Part shown: positions 1-14,500 of the stretch, one piece after another
Layout of the letters: each line of letters starts with the position of its first letter
How positions within the stretch are numbered: position 1 is the first letter of the stretch
DNA from: Strix aluco
Lineage: Eukaryota > Chordata > Aves > Strigiformes > Strigidae
Reading direction: 5' to 3'
DNA length: 64,000 bases
NCBI RefSeq assembly: GCF_031877795.1
Contig: NC_133940.1
Coordinates: 7,069,985 to 7,133,984, forward strand
Made by a program: the position numbers and the translations under genes
Notes under the pieces: generated by a model
Database searches by the model: none
Told to the model about the DNA's origin: nothing
What the model saw: the letters and a program-made list of their open reading frames with translations, nothing else

Positions 1-3000
1 CCTTTTCAAATAACACCCATTCCAAGTGCATCAAGGAAGCAACACCGAATGACCAGGGAAACAAAAATCCATCCCTTTTGTCTTGGTGCTACAGGCTTTC
101 CTGAGCCAGTGAAGTACTGACAGAATTGCAGCCTGTGATCTTCCAGCTCAGAAAAGGGAGGTGGCTGGACAGAAAGGCTGACAATGCCGCAGGAGAAGTA
201 AACACTCTTTCAGGCTGCTGGCCTGTGGAGCCGGAGGGCTGCAAGAGGCAGGTGCTTCCCATCCTGGCCCGAGGGAAGTGTGATGCTGAACACATCCAGC
301 TCTGGGTGGAACAGCTAAACCCCAAGGTCTGATGCACCAGCATCTGCATTTTATCCTCACAGTTATATGGGGGGGGTGACTTTTAAGCTGAAGTGCCTGC
401 ATGGAAAGTCACTGTTAAAACATTTTCATCCTGGACCTGTGTCAGTGCCTGCTTTGACAGGGAAAGCTACAAAGGCTGAGTGGGTCTGCTTAAAAACTTT
501 GGTCTGTCTACCTTTATCTCCATTCATAGCAAAACCACCCTGAGCTCAAACCTCAGCAGCTGGTAGATTTTTGTTCTTTCCAAAAAGTGTCAGTTTCTCC
601 ACCTGAAACAGTGTGCACAGCCCTTGCTTTGAAGCTTCTGCTTGATAAGAAATCACTCTTATTGAAATCTCTCACTAGGGCACTGACTTGCCCCATTAAA
701 TGGTCTTTATAAGTATTCTTTATTATTTCCTTCCCCTATAATTTATACTAGAAAACATAATTCAGAACAAAAATTAGTAACAACAGCCCCTGAAGATACG
801 GTGGTCAAACTGATCCAGGTGGTTGTTAGTAGCCCTTGCATCTGACTTACCATTGTGCCTGATTGCTTTCCTGTCATTTATGCGTGTAGAGCTGGGAAAT
901 CTCCTATTTGTTTAGAGCAGCAGAGTTGGAAGAACAAATCTCTTGGTGAAACTTACAGAGAAAAAAATTTAGTATCAAAACTAAGAACTGGATTTAAAAT
1001 TTAATTCAGGGTTTTAAGTATATATTCTGTCTAGAATTTGGTACAAGTGACAGTTGTTGATTGCCTGAACTTTTACTAATGTTGGAGTAACATGGGAAAA
1101 ATTACTAGATTGCTTTCTGAGATGAAAATTGAGTCGTTTGAGGGCATGTTCATATTACTACGTTTGCTTTCCACAATCACGCCAGGTAAAAATAAGAAGG
1201 CATAAATATGTATGCAGAATACAGTTTAGGGAGGCACAGCCAGACCATTACACAGGCATTTGTAACTATGTGAGTCTGGGGCGTATTCATGACATAAAAG
1301 ACTGATGCTCGTGAGCTACAGAGGAGATTTAGCCTCAGCAGTTCTTCAGGTCCCCATAATCCAGGTGTTTCTTCAATTCAAAAACCACAGTTAGCAGGAA
1401 TGATTACACTGTTGACACAGAAGTTATTAGTCATACACAAGTATTAGTCATACACATAAATACAGAACCATTTATGAAAAGCTGTTAGTGGGCAACTAAG
1501 TTATGGGGAGTTTGTTGTTTTGTTTTTTGTTCTGTTTAAATAAAGGTGCAACTGAAATGGCTGGTGCTTTTAGAGGTTATGGCTCAGTTGTGATGCAATC
1601 ATATCAGCCAGGCCATAATATAGAATGATATTCAGGTTAGAGAAGAGCTGGTACTGCAGGAGCTGTTCATCCATACAGATTTTCATTGAATAAGTTTGAT
1701 TTTAGTGTCTCTATATATTTGCTACAACTATTTAGATTTTAAATGTTCTGTCCAGGAGATTGCAAATGCTGATATGGCATTTTAAAGACAAAAGGCACCC
1801 ATGGTAGGGAGAAGTGATGGGTTAAGAGAATGGCACCAGAGTGACACCGGTTAGTTAAAGGTTAAGAAATAAGAGCTACTTTGTAATGGACACATGCAGA
1901 ATAACAACACTTGTTACCTTGTGAATTACCAGTTTTATGGATTATACAGCTAGATTATAAAGTCTGATCTGAGGCATAGATCAGAGCATTTTGCTGAATT
2001 GATTTTTGTTTGAATTACAGTATGTCTTCTAAGAAAAAAATCCCAACTTTATTCTTACATTGTCCTGAAGCCCTTAAGAAATTCAGGAAAGGCTGCCAGT
2101 AATGTGAAATGTGAAAGATACAACCTCTTTCTTTCTGTTGCTCTCTCTCCCCTCCCCCCTGCCTTAGATATATGGAAGAGACACCATGTCAGAGAGAATC
2201 TGCAATTCTCTCACAGGTATCAAAGTAGAGCTACCCCAACTGAGAACTTGTATGCTAGTGGTAAGCAAGATTCAGCTGGGAAGGAAACATCCTCTGTAAC
2301 ATCATCAAATGACAAAAGCTGTGGGCTCTGGATTTTACTAGCCTTTGAACCTCCTGCTTTTAATCCTTTTGAGGGAAAGGCTTCATATATATGTGAACCC
2401 ACAGGCACGTCCTTTTGAACTATAAAGACTGTAGAAGACTTACACAAAACTCAAGCAGCGTGAGACTTAAATTCACTACCATGAATGTCTGGGGAGAGAA
2501 TGCTTGGGACTAGAGATGAAACTGATAGAAAGGGACCAGCTAGATAATAACTGTGTAGGGCTCCAAACCTCCAGAGTGGGCAGTAGTTAGAAGTATCTTA
2601 CAATGGACGATAATTTTTTTTATCACTTTCACTAAATAAGTCCCCTGTGCAGCCTTACAATTAAAAGTAGGCTATCATCCCTTTCAAAAACCTATTGGGG
2701 TAGCAGGAAGAGATCCTATTAGTAGACTGAATGGATACAGTAGGAAAAAACAGACACACGTCTCAAAGCTGCTCTTCAGGTCTTAATGAATATAAATAGC
2801 GATTCTGGTGACTTGGCAGAGTTGAGCTCTTAAGGTCATAGACAAACTACTAGGTGATCTTTCTGTTTTAATTAATTTTGATATTTTGTAGATCTGATCT
2901 AGCACCGAGGCTAAAAGAAGCTGCAATATTTAAAAACAAACAGCATACAATTTAAAGCCATGCAACAACAAGTGGCTTTTTTCTAGGTCCACCCAGTTGT

Positions 3001-6000
3001 ATTGTCTAGTTCTGCCTTCCTTGCTTCCAAACCGCTTCGATGGCACTGTGAAGATCAACAGGAAGGCCTTGTACTATGATAAAGTTGTGTTTCACTACAA
3101 GAAACTAACACTGGGAATGACTGGAAATAACTATAACATGGCGTTTAATTTTGTGGTGTGAAATTTGTTGAATGTATTTGAAAAACTAGTGTGTCGATTA
3201 CATATATTAAAGCGTACATTACTGAGAAAGGAGATGTAAATGCTACTTCATTACTTTCTTAAGCCTTGGGAATGCAAAGTCAACAGTGAGTGCAAATAAG
3301 TGCAAGTAAAAGCACGGGTGTCCTTCTTATCAAAAGAGAGAAACCTCCAAAATTCTGACATGAAAGCAGTCCCTGCTCGGTGGCTACCCAATGTCAATGT
3401 TTCAGCCCTTTTAATGTAAAATACAGAGTAAATGGGATTGAAAACACCTGAGCATTGAAAGTACACGACAGGCAAAGGCGAGGGTGTCCATGACCCAGAT
3501 GAAGATGTACGTGCATGACAACGTGACCCATAGTATTTCTCTGTAGGCCTTTGCAGTTGTCACACTTCTATATGTTTCATTGATTAGAATGAAAGGACAA
3601 AAAAACCTAAGGTTTGTGATCATGAGTTTTAAGATGTTTCAGACCTGAAAACTTTTATTGGAGGGAGAACGCTTTCATTTTTGAGCTACTGCATCCACTG
3701 TTATTTGGACATCATCAAATCATTTTATATTCTCAAAATATTTTTCAGAGATCCAGCTCGAAACTGCAAGATGATGTTCAGATATTTTTTTCCCCTAGCA
3801 TGTGGCAATTATGATGAATCGGAATTTATTCTGTGTTCTGTCAATCACCATAGTAACCTGTACTCTCTGTATTTAACAGGAAGCAAGAAGTTATTTACTT
3901 GACAGAGATGGAGTTCTGGGAGGCATTGGCTTACGAACATTGGCAAAATATTTTAATGGGGCTATTTGCTTCTCAGGTTGTTATGGGTACCAGTAATTTG
4001 ATCTTCATCTGTCATGTAGACTTCACAAGAAGAAATTGATTGTAGTCAAAACACATTCATTAGGGTTACAGCTATTTTCTACTCTTATTGGTTGTTATAT
4101 AAAGCTAGACAGTGCCCTATTCAGTCCAGATTGTTTCTGTATATGTAAAGCATAGTAAAGGTACCTTGCTAGCTATTGGGCTTGGTTTGTATTCTCAGGA
4201 ATGGATTCCTAAACTGCAAACAAGAGATAGCAATTGTTTACTGTTATTTAATGAAATCATTGCTGATTAGTATCAGAACTCTTAAAGTCTATTTTTTTTC
4301 AAGCCCATCAGATTTTAATAGTTCCTTTGATGGTGTAAACTGATTTATTTTACTTTATGAAATGGAATTACTTAATTTAGTGTGTTAATTGAACTTTCTG
4401 ACTGGTTACTTCTAATGGGGATCAATCCACTGATCTGCCTCATAAAAGTGGCCCCACAAAACACAGAGACAGCACAGGGCAATAACTGGTATCCAGTGTG
4501 GGGCAGAGTAAGCTATGGGAAGCTGAAGAGATCTTTCTGCCCAGCCCCATGCTCTGTGGGACTCAGACACCAAATATGCCTTCTTATTGAACTTTTCCTT
4601 AAGCAAATTTTAGTCTTAGAGAGTAAGCTGTAGGGAAACTAGGATGATTGCCAATGCGGTTTTTCTTTGTGAAGAGAGTTTCTGCACTTGCAGTACCCTG
4701 GTGAAAACATCCCATGATATGACATACTCTCAGAAATATTTATAAATATAAAACAATCCATCAGGAAAAGATGTGGTCATTACAGTTCTGACCTCCTCTA
4801 CTGCAATGAATGCTTCGTTATTGAACTTCATTATTATATACCTAGAAACCACTTAATTTTTTTCTACCTTTACAACTTACCTAAACCACAATTACAAGCA
4901 CACACTACTGAGTTAGTCTCCAGTCCCTCAAGCATTCGTGTATTCTACCTATGTTTGGTTAAACATTTTAGCATGCTGCAGTGAAATATATTTTACAATG
5001 CATACAAATTTAAAGTTTGAATTTCACCAGTTCTATAGGGAATGTTTTACCCAGAAGGGTGAATTTATTTCTTCTAACTCAGGAAAAATTTTGATGTTAA
5101 CTCTGAGACATTAAAATGTACCAAAAAAATAATAGAAAACACTTCTATCAATTCAGAGCTTTTATTTTATTAGAAACACAGGGCTAGTATTTAATATGCT
5201 TATTTTATATACTTAAATATACATTATCTCCCATAGAAGCAGATGCAATCAATACCAAGCATCAAACAGTATGTGTACAGTGATTGTACAAAAAAACCCC
5301 TTTCACACTCATGTTACCAAATAGGTTTTCTAACCTCTATTCTTTGGAATGCAATTTGGATGACATGCATATGTATGTGTAAAATGAACTATTATTATCA
5401 CTTCAGCTGTGTGTGTGTTGGCACTGCAGGCTACCAATTTTGTTGAAGTAATAATTTGGTGATATCAAGGGATGGAAAACCAGATCATCTAAGCACTATT
5501 CAGAAGGAATTGCTGAGTAAGTGCATTGTGCTATTTCTTTCCTGCTAAGAGATTAAACATCATACCTGGATATTATCTCATAAATACCACACACAGAGTA
5601 CTTACGACATAGATAAGGGAAGACTGGTAGCACAAGCGAAAATCAGAGGCACTAGGAGATAGCAAATGTTACTGTGATAGATGCATTTCTCTAGCATAAT
5701 GAGCTTCCTGGGAATGCAGTGGTTTTGCTCTACAAAACAGTTAATCAAAATATAAGCAATGTTTTTTAATCAAAATATTAGCAATGCTTTTTCGTTCTAA
5801 AACCTGCAGAACACAGGGACCTGAGGATGGTGTGCTCGATGGTTTAACTTTGGAGACTAGGTTCAGATTTTTGAGTGGCTTTATAGCAAGCATCTTCATT
5901 CTAAATGTTCAAAGATACAGAAGTCTCATTTTCAAGTTTATTTCAGGCAAGTCTATGTAGGCAGGCGCACAAAGAGACAGGCTTTCACTACGCACACTCT

Positions 6001-6149
6001 GAAATGGCCAACACAAACTAGTTCTGAACAGGGACCATATAACTATGCCTAAGCTATTAAGCCCCACTGAACTTTCCTAACAGTCAGAATCATCCCAAGT
6101 GCAGGATCACAAGATTCATGCCTAACTCAGGTAGGCACAGACAGGTAAA
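1..6149. other. Intergenic sequence, no gene recognised
   Basis: AT-rich single-copy-looking sequence. A GC-richer patch at about 120-350 carries three short overlapping open frames but shows no recognisable protein, so I do not call a gene. A 15-base motif is repeated at 1426-1440 and 1443-1457. No intact transposon end, tRNA or CpG island is visible. Confidence 0.7.
5741..5790. repeat. 25-bp tandem duplication
   Basis: Two adjacent 25-base copies (5741-5765 and 5766-5790) begin TTAATCAAAATAT and differ at two positions. This looks like a small local duplication, probably from replication slippage. No function is implied. Confidence 0.8.
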
Positions 6150-6301
6150 TTTGCATTTACCCTTGCAGCTTTATCTGCAAAATGGGTATACAAACATCTA
6201 CCTTTCACAAAGGTGTGGTATGTTTAAATAATATAATATAAGATCAGATATACTGGATACAATAAGAAGATCTTGGATGGGAAACTGCATAAATGCAAAG
6301 C
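6150..6301 (+). repeat. MIR-like SINE remnant
   Basis: The stretch follows the conserved core and tail of amniote MIR/CORE-SINE elements: CATTTACC, then TTTATCTGCAAAATGGG, an ACATCTACCTTTCACA segment, and a tail around GGATGGGAAACTGCATAAATG resembling the reptile/bird MIR 3' end. It is heavily diverged, so it is an ancient insertion. The tRNA-derived head is not clearly recognisable. Assignment is from memory of the consensus. Confidence 0.6.
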
Positions 6302-8492
6302 ATTAGATCATTAATGCCCACAGTTTATGCTTTCACATTCTGATGATCAATGTATGCTTGCATCCTTTTGTCAGAAAATAAAAGAATTATTGCTGAGATA
6401 ATGGTGAACAGCTTGTAGAGAACTTATATATATGAGTTGTACATAATTTATGCATTGAAGAATTTGCATAGATATTTCATTTCCTTCATAAATGTCATTA
6501 GTAGAGAGCACTGGCAAGGGATATCACATACAATACACCTTTTGTTAATTTACATAGAGCCACAGTACACAGGTCACACATACCAAATAGAAGACTCTAG
6601 CTCAAGAAAAGACATATAATTGTAGAATGGATTTGTCTGCACAAATGTATGCAAAATTACAAATAAAGCAAGAAGGCAGTATTGATTTTGATATAGCCAC
6701 CCCTAAAAATACAGGGTTTACAGAGTCAATACTGTCTTGATTTAGGTTCTAACCTAACCCAAAAGTCTCAAATTCAGCTCCGTCCACTTATTATTGCTTT
6801 GTCTGGCATGCTGGGTTGTTTTTTTTTTTTTCCAGAAATGCTTTTCTGCTCTCAAATTTTAGCTAGCTCTCCCAAAAGAATGTCTAATACAGTCACAAAG
6901 AGCAATTCTATTCCTTACAACTGAGCTATTGACTATCGTAATAAAAAGGAAAGACAGAAGTCATGTCAGCTTAGCTTCTGACAGGACCTTACAGTGCTCC
7001 TTCATTCAAAAACACTTATGTAATCAACAAGCAATGAGTAATGAGTTGTAAAATATCAGCAGCCCTTAATTTTCTATCAGGTATGATAAAAACTTTATAA
7101 AGCTGTGCTATTTTTAAGGAATAAAAGACCTTATAACTATCACCAAGACATCAGTTCTTTGCTATTTTACTATAATACCTCATCCTTTTTATTTTTTTTC
7201 CTCTCCTGCTACCTGACATCTAAATGCCTATAATTTTAGACATCAGGACCACATAGTGGCAAAAAAACCCCAGAGGCAGAGAGCTGAAAGATATTATTTT
7301 TGCCATTTGTAGACAGTAGTTTTACTTGATGTGCATCTTCAGCACCTTCTTCATCTTCTCATGGTGTGGGGGGTTGGGGGGCAAGATGAAGGAGCACAGA
7401 GAGACAGTGCATCTTCTTTAATAAGCCTTAACAATTTTGCTTTGATTAAATTTGTACTGTAAAATTGAAATACTCTGGGTAGGGGTAAAAAAGCCCTGTT
7501 GATGTATCGTAAAGGAAATCAAGAGAGGAAATAAAGCCACGCTTAGAAGATATTAAACAAGCTATAAAGTTTTCAATATATTTAGCATGTAGGAATTACA
7601 AGACGTAAGTGATTGGCTGAGGTGCAAATATGTGTGGGTAGGAGGAAAGGGAAGTGTAAATTTGTCTGGGGAGTCAATCTACTTAGGTCATTATAGTTCA
7701 ATATGGCCATGATACAGAAAAACACTTGAGCATATGTTTGGTTTTACATGTGAGTCATGCTCTCAAAATCTGAGCTCTGCTTACTTTCTCAGGCTCAGGT
7801 TTAAGTGATTGCATCGTAGCCAGGATCCTCTTCTGAATTGTACCACTCAAAAGCCCATAAGCCAACTAACTGAAAGACCCAATGGCTTTGGACTGGGTAT
7901 CTACTTGAAGAATCTTTTTTCTGGACACACAAAAGTGCACACTTTGCTTTCCATTATGGCATGTGCTTAGAATGTAAACTTATTTTTGCACACACAGAGG
8001 CTGAAGGAAGAAGAATGATGATGGCAGACAGGGGATGTGACATCAGGACCCTGCAAGATTTTAATTTCTGGAAAACTGTGCTAATATTTTGTGAGAGGTG
8101 GCACAACAAGATAATCAGATTTAACTTGGCCAAAATTACTATGCATTTAATGCTTATTTGTGTGGTTTGGTTAGAGGTGCCTGTGCTCGCAGGCTGCAGG
8201 GCCACAGTGGAGAAGGACTGGCTCGGGGCAGACAGCTGTGCCACAAGCATGCCCGAGGATGAGGCAGAGCAGCTCCTCCTCTCACCCCAGGAGCACAAGA
8301 GGGGGTCTCCAAAGTGTCTCTGTGAAGACACTTTATGTTGCAGTCATTAACTGCTGATAACAAGAAATGGATGCTTTGATTGTTCTTTCTACCCCAAGTT
8401 TTGGTGGGTTTTCAGACCAGGGCAGAGGAATGACTCTGTGAGAAGTCTAAGTCCATGGTTCTGAACCACTAATATGGGCTGATTGTGAAAAG
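6302..8492. other. Intergenic sequence, no gene recognised
   Basis: AT-rich sequence with a T-run near 6819-6831. A GC-richer patch at about 8170-8320 allows open frames of 125-129 codons on opposite strands, but these overlap each other, match no family I know and show no coding signature. I see no gene here. Confidence 0.65.
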
Positions 8493-8582
8493 AACTTGTG
8501 AAAAGACCACAAGTTTAAATCTTACATATTTTGTGAAAACTTGTGAAAAGACCACAAGTTTAAATCTTAGATATTTTTCCTC
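8493..8582. repeat. 45-bp tandem duplication
   Basis: A 32-base identical block starting AACTTGTGAAAAGACCACAA occurs at 8493-8524 and again at 8538-8569. The period is 45 bases, and similarity continues into the following ATATTTT. The near-identity implies a recent duplication compared with the diverged repeats around it. The copy number may vary between individuals. Confidence 0.85.
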
Positions 8583-11500
8583 ACCTTCTCATCCCTAGGA
8601 GTCCATTCTGCTTCCTCTCTAAAATCTTCTATTTTCTAGGGCAGAAGGAAATATAATTTTGGTTTTTCAGAAATGAACAAGGTAGAAAAGATAGATAGAT
8701 ACATGCCAGTGTCACCAGGTACCATATTTATTTTTCTTAACTCTGTTTCCTGAGGAATGGGAATAGAAGAATCACAGCTTTCACTGAACAATAAAGTTAA
8801 TTTCTAATTCTCAAGGTTTCACTGAAAAACATTAAAACATGATTCGTGCGATGTCACCACAAGTATCACTTGGACTTCTTGAACTTTCCTTGCTTCTGAG
8901 CTTGCTCTCTGAGGATGCAACAATTCATTTATACAAGCAATTTAGAGAATAGAGAGGCCTGTTTATCTAATATGGCACAGACTTCTTTTTCTCCTAGGAA
9001 GCCATGATGATGCACAAGAGCAAACATCTATATTTTTATACAACCAAAACGTTCACAAGATATTTTTTTGATTGCTGCATTGTATTAATAAGCTACTAGT
9101 TAAAAGGTTTCCTTGAAACAATTCAGAAATGGAAATGAAAAACTGTGTGTCTTTTTCAGCATCTTTATGTTTCATTTATTGTCAAATTCTCAGTCAGCAA
9201 GATGAGGTGGCTGATAATTATTCAGGGTTGCCAATTAACCTACTTAGCAGGTCACATAGGTAACTGGCATAGATTGTGTCAAATCTCATTATTGGGAATA
9301 ATAATTTAATTAGCCAGTGCACTGACTGAAGGCCAGAGAATCTGGAGAATAATTTAAACAGGAAAATAAAACCAGTACCTAGACAGACATTATATTTAAA
9401 TACATGAAAACAGTTTGTCACACAAAATTATGAAGGATACTACTCACTAGTAGAAACGTGGTGAAGTCTGGGGTGGGGGTGGTGGTATTGAGGGTGGGGG
9501 GTTTTCAATAATAATATCCAGCATGAGTATAAAAAAATGTTATGTGTCGCCTTGCTTTTATAAATGAAAGATTTTTTTACATATGAAGTCATGAGCGTGT
9601 GTGTTATTCTTTAGCATTTAGCCAGACTTGCAACACAATTGTCTTTAATGCAGTGTTACAGACCAGAACTTCCCAGACATATCTTATTTGTGATCTACGT
9701 GAAACAATCCTGGCCTCTCCTTTCCCATATATCCCAGCCTTGTTTAGTTCTTCATGTCTGGCTTTAGAGCAAAGACAAAGGAATGTCAAGTAAGAAGGTC
9801 ACATAATGGATAAAATAATATTGCTGGATCTTTCAAGATGGTCAGAAGAGAAGAAAAATTACAATAAGTGCAATTGTCAAAGTCACAGAGCCAGTGAAAA
9901 AGCTGTGCTTTGTACAGTAATGCTCTACATTTCCAAGGTGACTGAGTAAATAGGAGGTAGGAAGAGTAGAGTCTGTCTGGAAGAAAAACATTTTTGGTGC
10001 AGGTAGAGAAAGTACTATTAGGAGGAACAGTAACATCTTTAAAAATGGGTTTGAGTGTGAAATACTTTAAAGAGAGGTACAAACATTCCTAGAAATTATC
10101 AGAGTTTTAAAATAAAATATAGACTGGAGAAAAAACACCACTACTAATGACAGGACCTAGTTGGTCCTGAGTGCGTGAGGTGTGTGGAGTCCCAGGCACG
10201 ACAAAAGTACATGCAAGAGTCAGGAAAAGACCAGAATATGGTGAATGTGCCCTCATCCTCATAGTCTGTATCAATGGTTTTCTGCCTACAAGAACAAGAG
10301 GGCTATAAAAGAAGCCATCATTCCACCAAGCAGTGGATCATTCAGTTTAAACATATCTCATAGCTCTTATGGCCAAGAATTACAGCGTACCAAGCACTGC
10401 TCCAGGCCTTGGAATTTATTCACTCAGGAGGAAAAAAAGTGACTACCATATCAGCTCATGATAGGCCTGTAAAATAAAAACAGCCAGCATGCCAGGAATG
10501 AATGCTGATCTCTTAACTAGCTTTGCTTTTTTCTACAGCAATGAGCAAGGATACATGCTTAAGTTACTAGATGTGACCTAGACCACCCATGTTGTCAAAT
10601 GTATTAATTTGAATCATAAATTATCTGGCTACTGAAACAGCTTACGTTACAGCAGAAAGGCTGAGCATATCTATTTCAATTCTGGAATTACAGAAACGAC
10701 ATGCAGCTCTTAAGTGTCTATTTTAACTGTGCCCACAGAGTACAAATGCTACAGTAGTCAATAACTTCTTAGATTTTTTTTTTAATAAAAGACTCAAGCA
10801 GGATAGCACTATTCATGGATGCTACCCACTAGTTCAGGAGTGCCAGATAACAGAAACTGCTTGCAGAGAAAAAAAAAAACCTTTCACCTAAGAAAACTTA
10901 ACATTGATGAGTTAACCTTTCTCGTTAAAACTTTCCCTGATAAACAAGCAACAGGCTTAAAAATAGAGAGGGTTGTTTGGTTTTTTAACATAAAGCAAGA
11001 GCTCCGAAGTACTGGATAAATTCAGTGCAAGGGCCTCTCAAGAGGTGTCAGCTCATGTAAATAAAGTTACTTTTTTCTAGAAGTTTGGAGGCTAAACTTC
11101 AGCTGCCAGCACTTACTGATTTCTGTGGACAGAAGGCCCACAGAGCCCAGTCTGCTTTTCTGGTTCTTGTGAGCACTTACAGTGGTTTCAGCTCATTGGT
11201 AATTTTCATATATTATGTACTAAAGTTATAAATGATTAATCAAACTGCATGGTAAACAGTGACAGTAGATTAAGAAACTCCATTAGAATATATTTCACTA
11301 TCTAGCTATCTAGGTAAATCTGATTTTATAAATGCTTTGATAAGGCAAAAGCATTATCAACTCACTTCCATAACAGTCTAGAGAGCCATCATTTCAGGGG
11401 TTAGCCTAAAGCAATAACATAGCCCAGACAGCATGATTCCCGTACTATGAAGTCAGGACATATTCTAAGTGGGGTTTCAAGTCTGGATGGAGGTAAGCCC

Positions 11501-14500
11501 AAGAGTGAGCAACAACACGGATCTGCAGATGTATACTCTGCTGTAGCTGTGAGGGACTGTTGCAGAGACTGAACATACACGAATTGCATCTTCCACAAAG
11601 AGGTCTTTCTGCATGAGATCTGCTTTGAGTGATCTCTGGGAAAAGGATCAATTAGAAACTTTTTGCTCCTCTTTCCATTTTTCCATTTTTTTAAAAAATA
11701 TATTTTCCATTGTTCTTTCATATATAATTCACAGTCTGTAATTGTCATGCACAGTAACCCCGCTATATTGTTGTCATCGCACCATTTTACAACTCTTCAT
11801 TTTAAAAAGTGCTTTCCAGTGACACCATTATTTCTTCAGTTGCCAACAATCACCTGTGTATTTGTTAACTACAAATTTAATAAGGAGTACTAGCTGATAT
11901 TAAAGTAAGATAGTGTTTTGGACAAATCCAGACCAGTTAAATTTTTATTCACGCCCTCCCCAGCAGTGTCCAGGCTTGAATATTCCTGTTCAGTGCTAAT
12001 CTTTTTCATTCCTCTCCTTACCCAGACTTAGCACTGATTTAGCGCCTGTTCCCCTGTATAGGTGATGCTAATTGCTACCACGCTTGCAACAAATTGAACC
12101 ATCTACCCCCCTGGGACAGTTTGGGGCAGGGAATGATTTCTCCCTCTGGTGAAAATTATGACTGCTCACGGCTGCTAATTTCCACTGAAAGGAAAAAAGC
12201 AAGCAGGTTTTAATCAGAAGAGGGGAGATGAGGGAAGAAGGCAGCCTCTAAGCCTCCCCAGCATTATAGCAACTCCTCCACAAGGAAGGTGCTGCAATGC
12301 TTTCCAGGGTCTGCCCTCCCCTAACCCCAAGATAGAGCTAAACACGCTGCAGCATGGCCCTTTGCCCTGCTCCCCACCCTGGCTCTCACCCTCACTCCCT
12401 CCTCACAGAGTGCTGTCTCATTGGGGGAGGTTAGTTACAACCTATTGGGACCCTTATTTGAGCATCCACCTAAATGCCAGGGCTGCGAGAGCAAAGGGTA
12501 GACTGCATTTTTTCCCCCATCACGATTGCCTGTTTTTCTGGACACCAGAAATGGTTTTAAATCACTGCAAGCTGCGAAGAGCCCGGACTGCTCTATCCCA
12601 CTCCCTAGGCAAGCATTTTATCACTAGGTTGTATTTTTTACAAATAGATACTATATATTATACTCAACACAGAGCACAGTAATCCCACTTCAAGCCCTGG
12701 TGAGAAGAGAAGTGTTGGAAATTTGGTATAGGACACAAATTAGTCCCATATAACTTCCCATGCAGAAGGTTTCACTTGCTGCCTGCATCTGCGCTGGGCA
12801 ATTCTGGCTGAGGAAGCAACAAGTCTTTTGGTTTAGGACTGCAGAATATGGATGATTTTCGTTTGCCTCTGTGGCTTTCGCACTGCTCACAGAAGAAATT
12901 CTTTATCTTTCGGTAAATGCATAGTTGAACTAATAGACTGTCAGGGATTCATTGCAAAAGGACAGTTTACTGTTCAAGATAACTCTAAAGATTCACAAGT
13001 GTAAGAGTCTGCAACCGAATGTAAAATATTTTAAATGTAATGCAGTGATTAACCATGAGCTTGCCATAATAATCATCGTTTAGCGATAGTATAAATAGAA
13101 TAAAAGCAATATTGAAGCAAATAAATGACCTCTGACACAAAAATGGCTTGCATTTCATATTACTTTACTTAACTGCCCCCTCCTTCCCCCACCAAACAGA
13201 AGGTTTATTGACAAAATGTGCTCTGGTGATGTAGTCTGTAGACTTAAAGAATGTGCAGCTCTGGGAAAAACTGAATTATGGGTTCTATTTGTGAGATGAG
13301 GAATGGCATGTAATAACTTAATGAACTGGAAGTTTATTAGTTGTAAAAGAGAGAAGTAATGGAATGCGTTGTCTATCAATCTTTTTTTTTTAACTCGAAA
13401 ATGTTCAGGTGGGTAAGTGTCACATCCATTATGCATTTATTATCTTACTAATACAAATATGTGCTAGAATCTCAGCAAGCTACAAAAATATATCTCAGCT
13501 TCTAATTTAACGTGTATTTTATTAGTTTTGGAGGCCCTATTCTAAACCCCAGTCATTAGAATTGCTACTCAGACGTTTGGCCAGCAAAAAATTCACTTGA
13601 ACACAGGAGCTACCAATTTACATCATCTAAGGTTACAGCCCTCTGCTCCCTGTACAGACTGTATGCATCAAAATTGGGAAGGGAAATAAATGCACACACA
13701 GTGATGATGACAGCCTCATTTCAATAGCTATTTATTGCTCTGAAGACACATAAATACAAAAGGACAGTAAGATAACCATATTAACAGGAAACAGGTAGAG
13801 AAACCAGTCTAACATAAAATGTAAGACTCAAATCCTTGGCTGTTAAAGAAGTTTTCTCCACTGTGTAAAGTATAGGGATTTTCCTCAGCTATACTTTCAC
13901 ATGGACTTACTTATTTTGCACAACTGAATGATTTGCTTCAAAATATTTTCGATAATGGTATGCAGAATAATGACAATAATAAAGTAGTCTAAAATCTGTT
14001 AGGATTTTCTCCCAGTCTTAGCTGATATTATGTTAAAAACACAATGTAACAAATAGAATTTAGCCCTAAATACATTAAACATGTGCAAGTAACAAAACCT
14101 GGCAGAGTAGGAAATTCAAAGTTCAAGTCAATGCATATGAAGGTATAAGTAGAACAAAGCAGTCAGGTTCTACTCTATCAGCCCCAATGTTTCATGCACT
14201 GCATAGATCCTTGGATTGATCTATTTGCTTTGATTTTCTATTCCAGAGATAAAAATAGGCAAGGAAGGAAAACCTGCATTAATTTATGCTTCTCATAGGC
14301 TCCTGTGGGTGGACCTTTTTTGTTTTATTGCTTATTTTCATGTGGCCAGTCTAGCAGCAGATGTCTTACGCATATTTAGCTGTTTAGAAGACCGGTCATA
14401 GCCATTCCACTTAATGAGGTAATAGCATACTATTGACATATTAGACCAATTCAATACATTTGTTTTCTTTATCAATTTACATTTCATCTCAGAAGTCCAA

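Noticed and set aside
7961..8350. 129-codon + strand frame and its 125-codon - strand partner
   Set aside because: The two strands are open over the same DNA and neither resembles a protein family.
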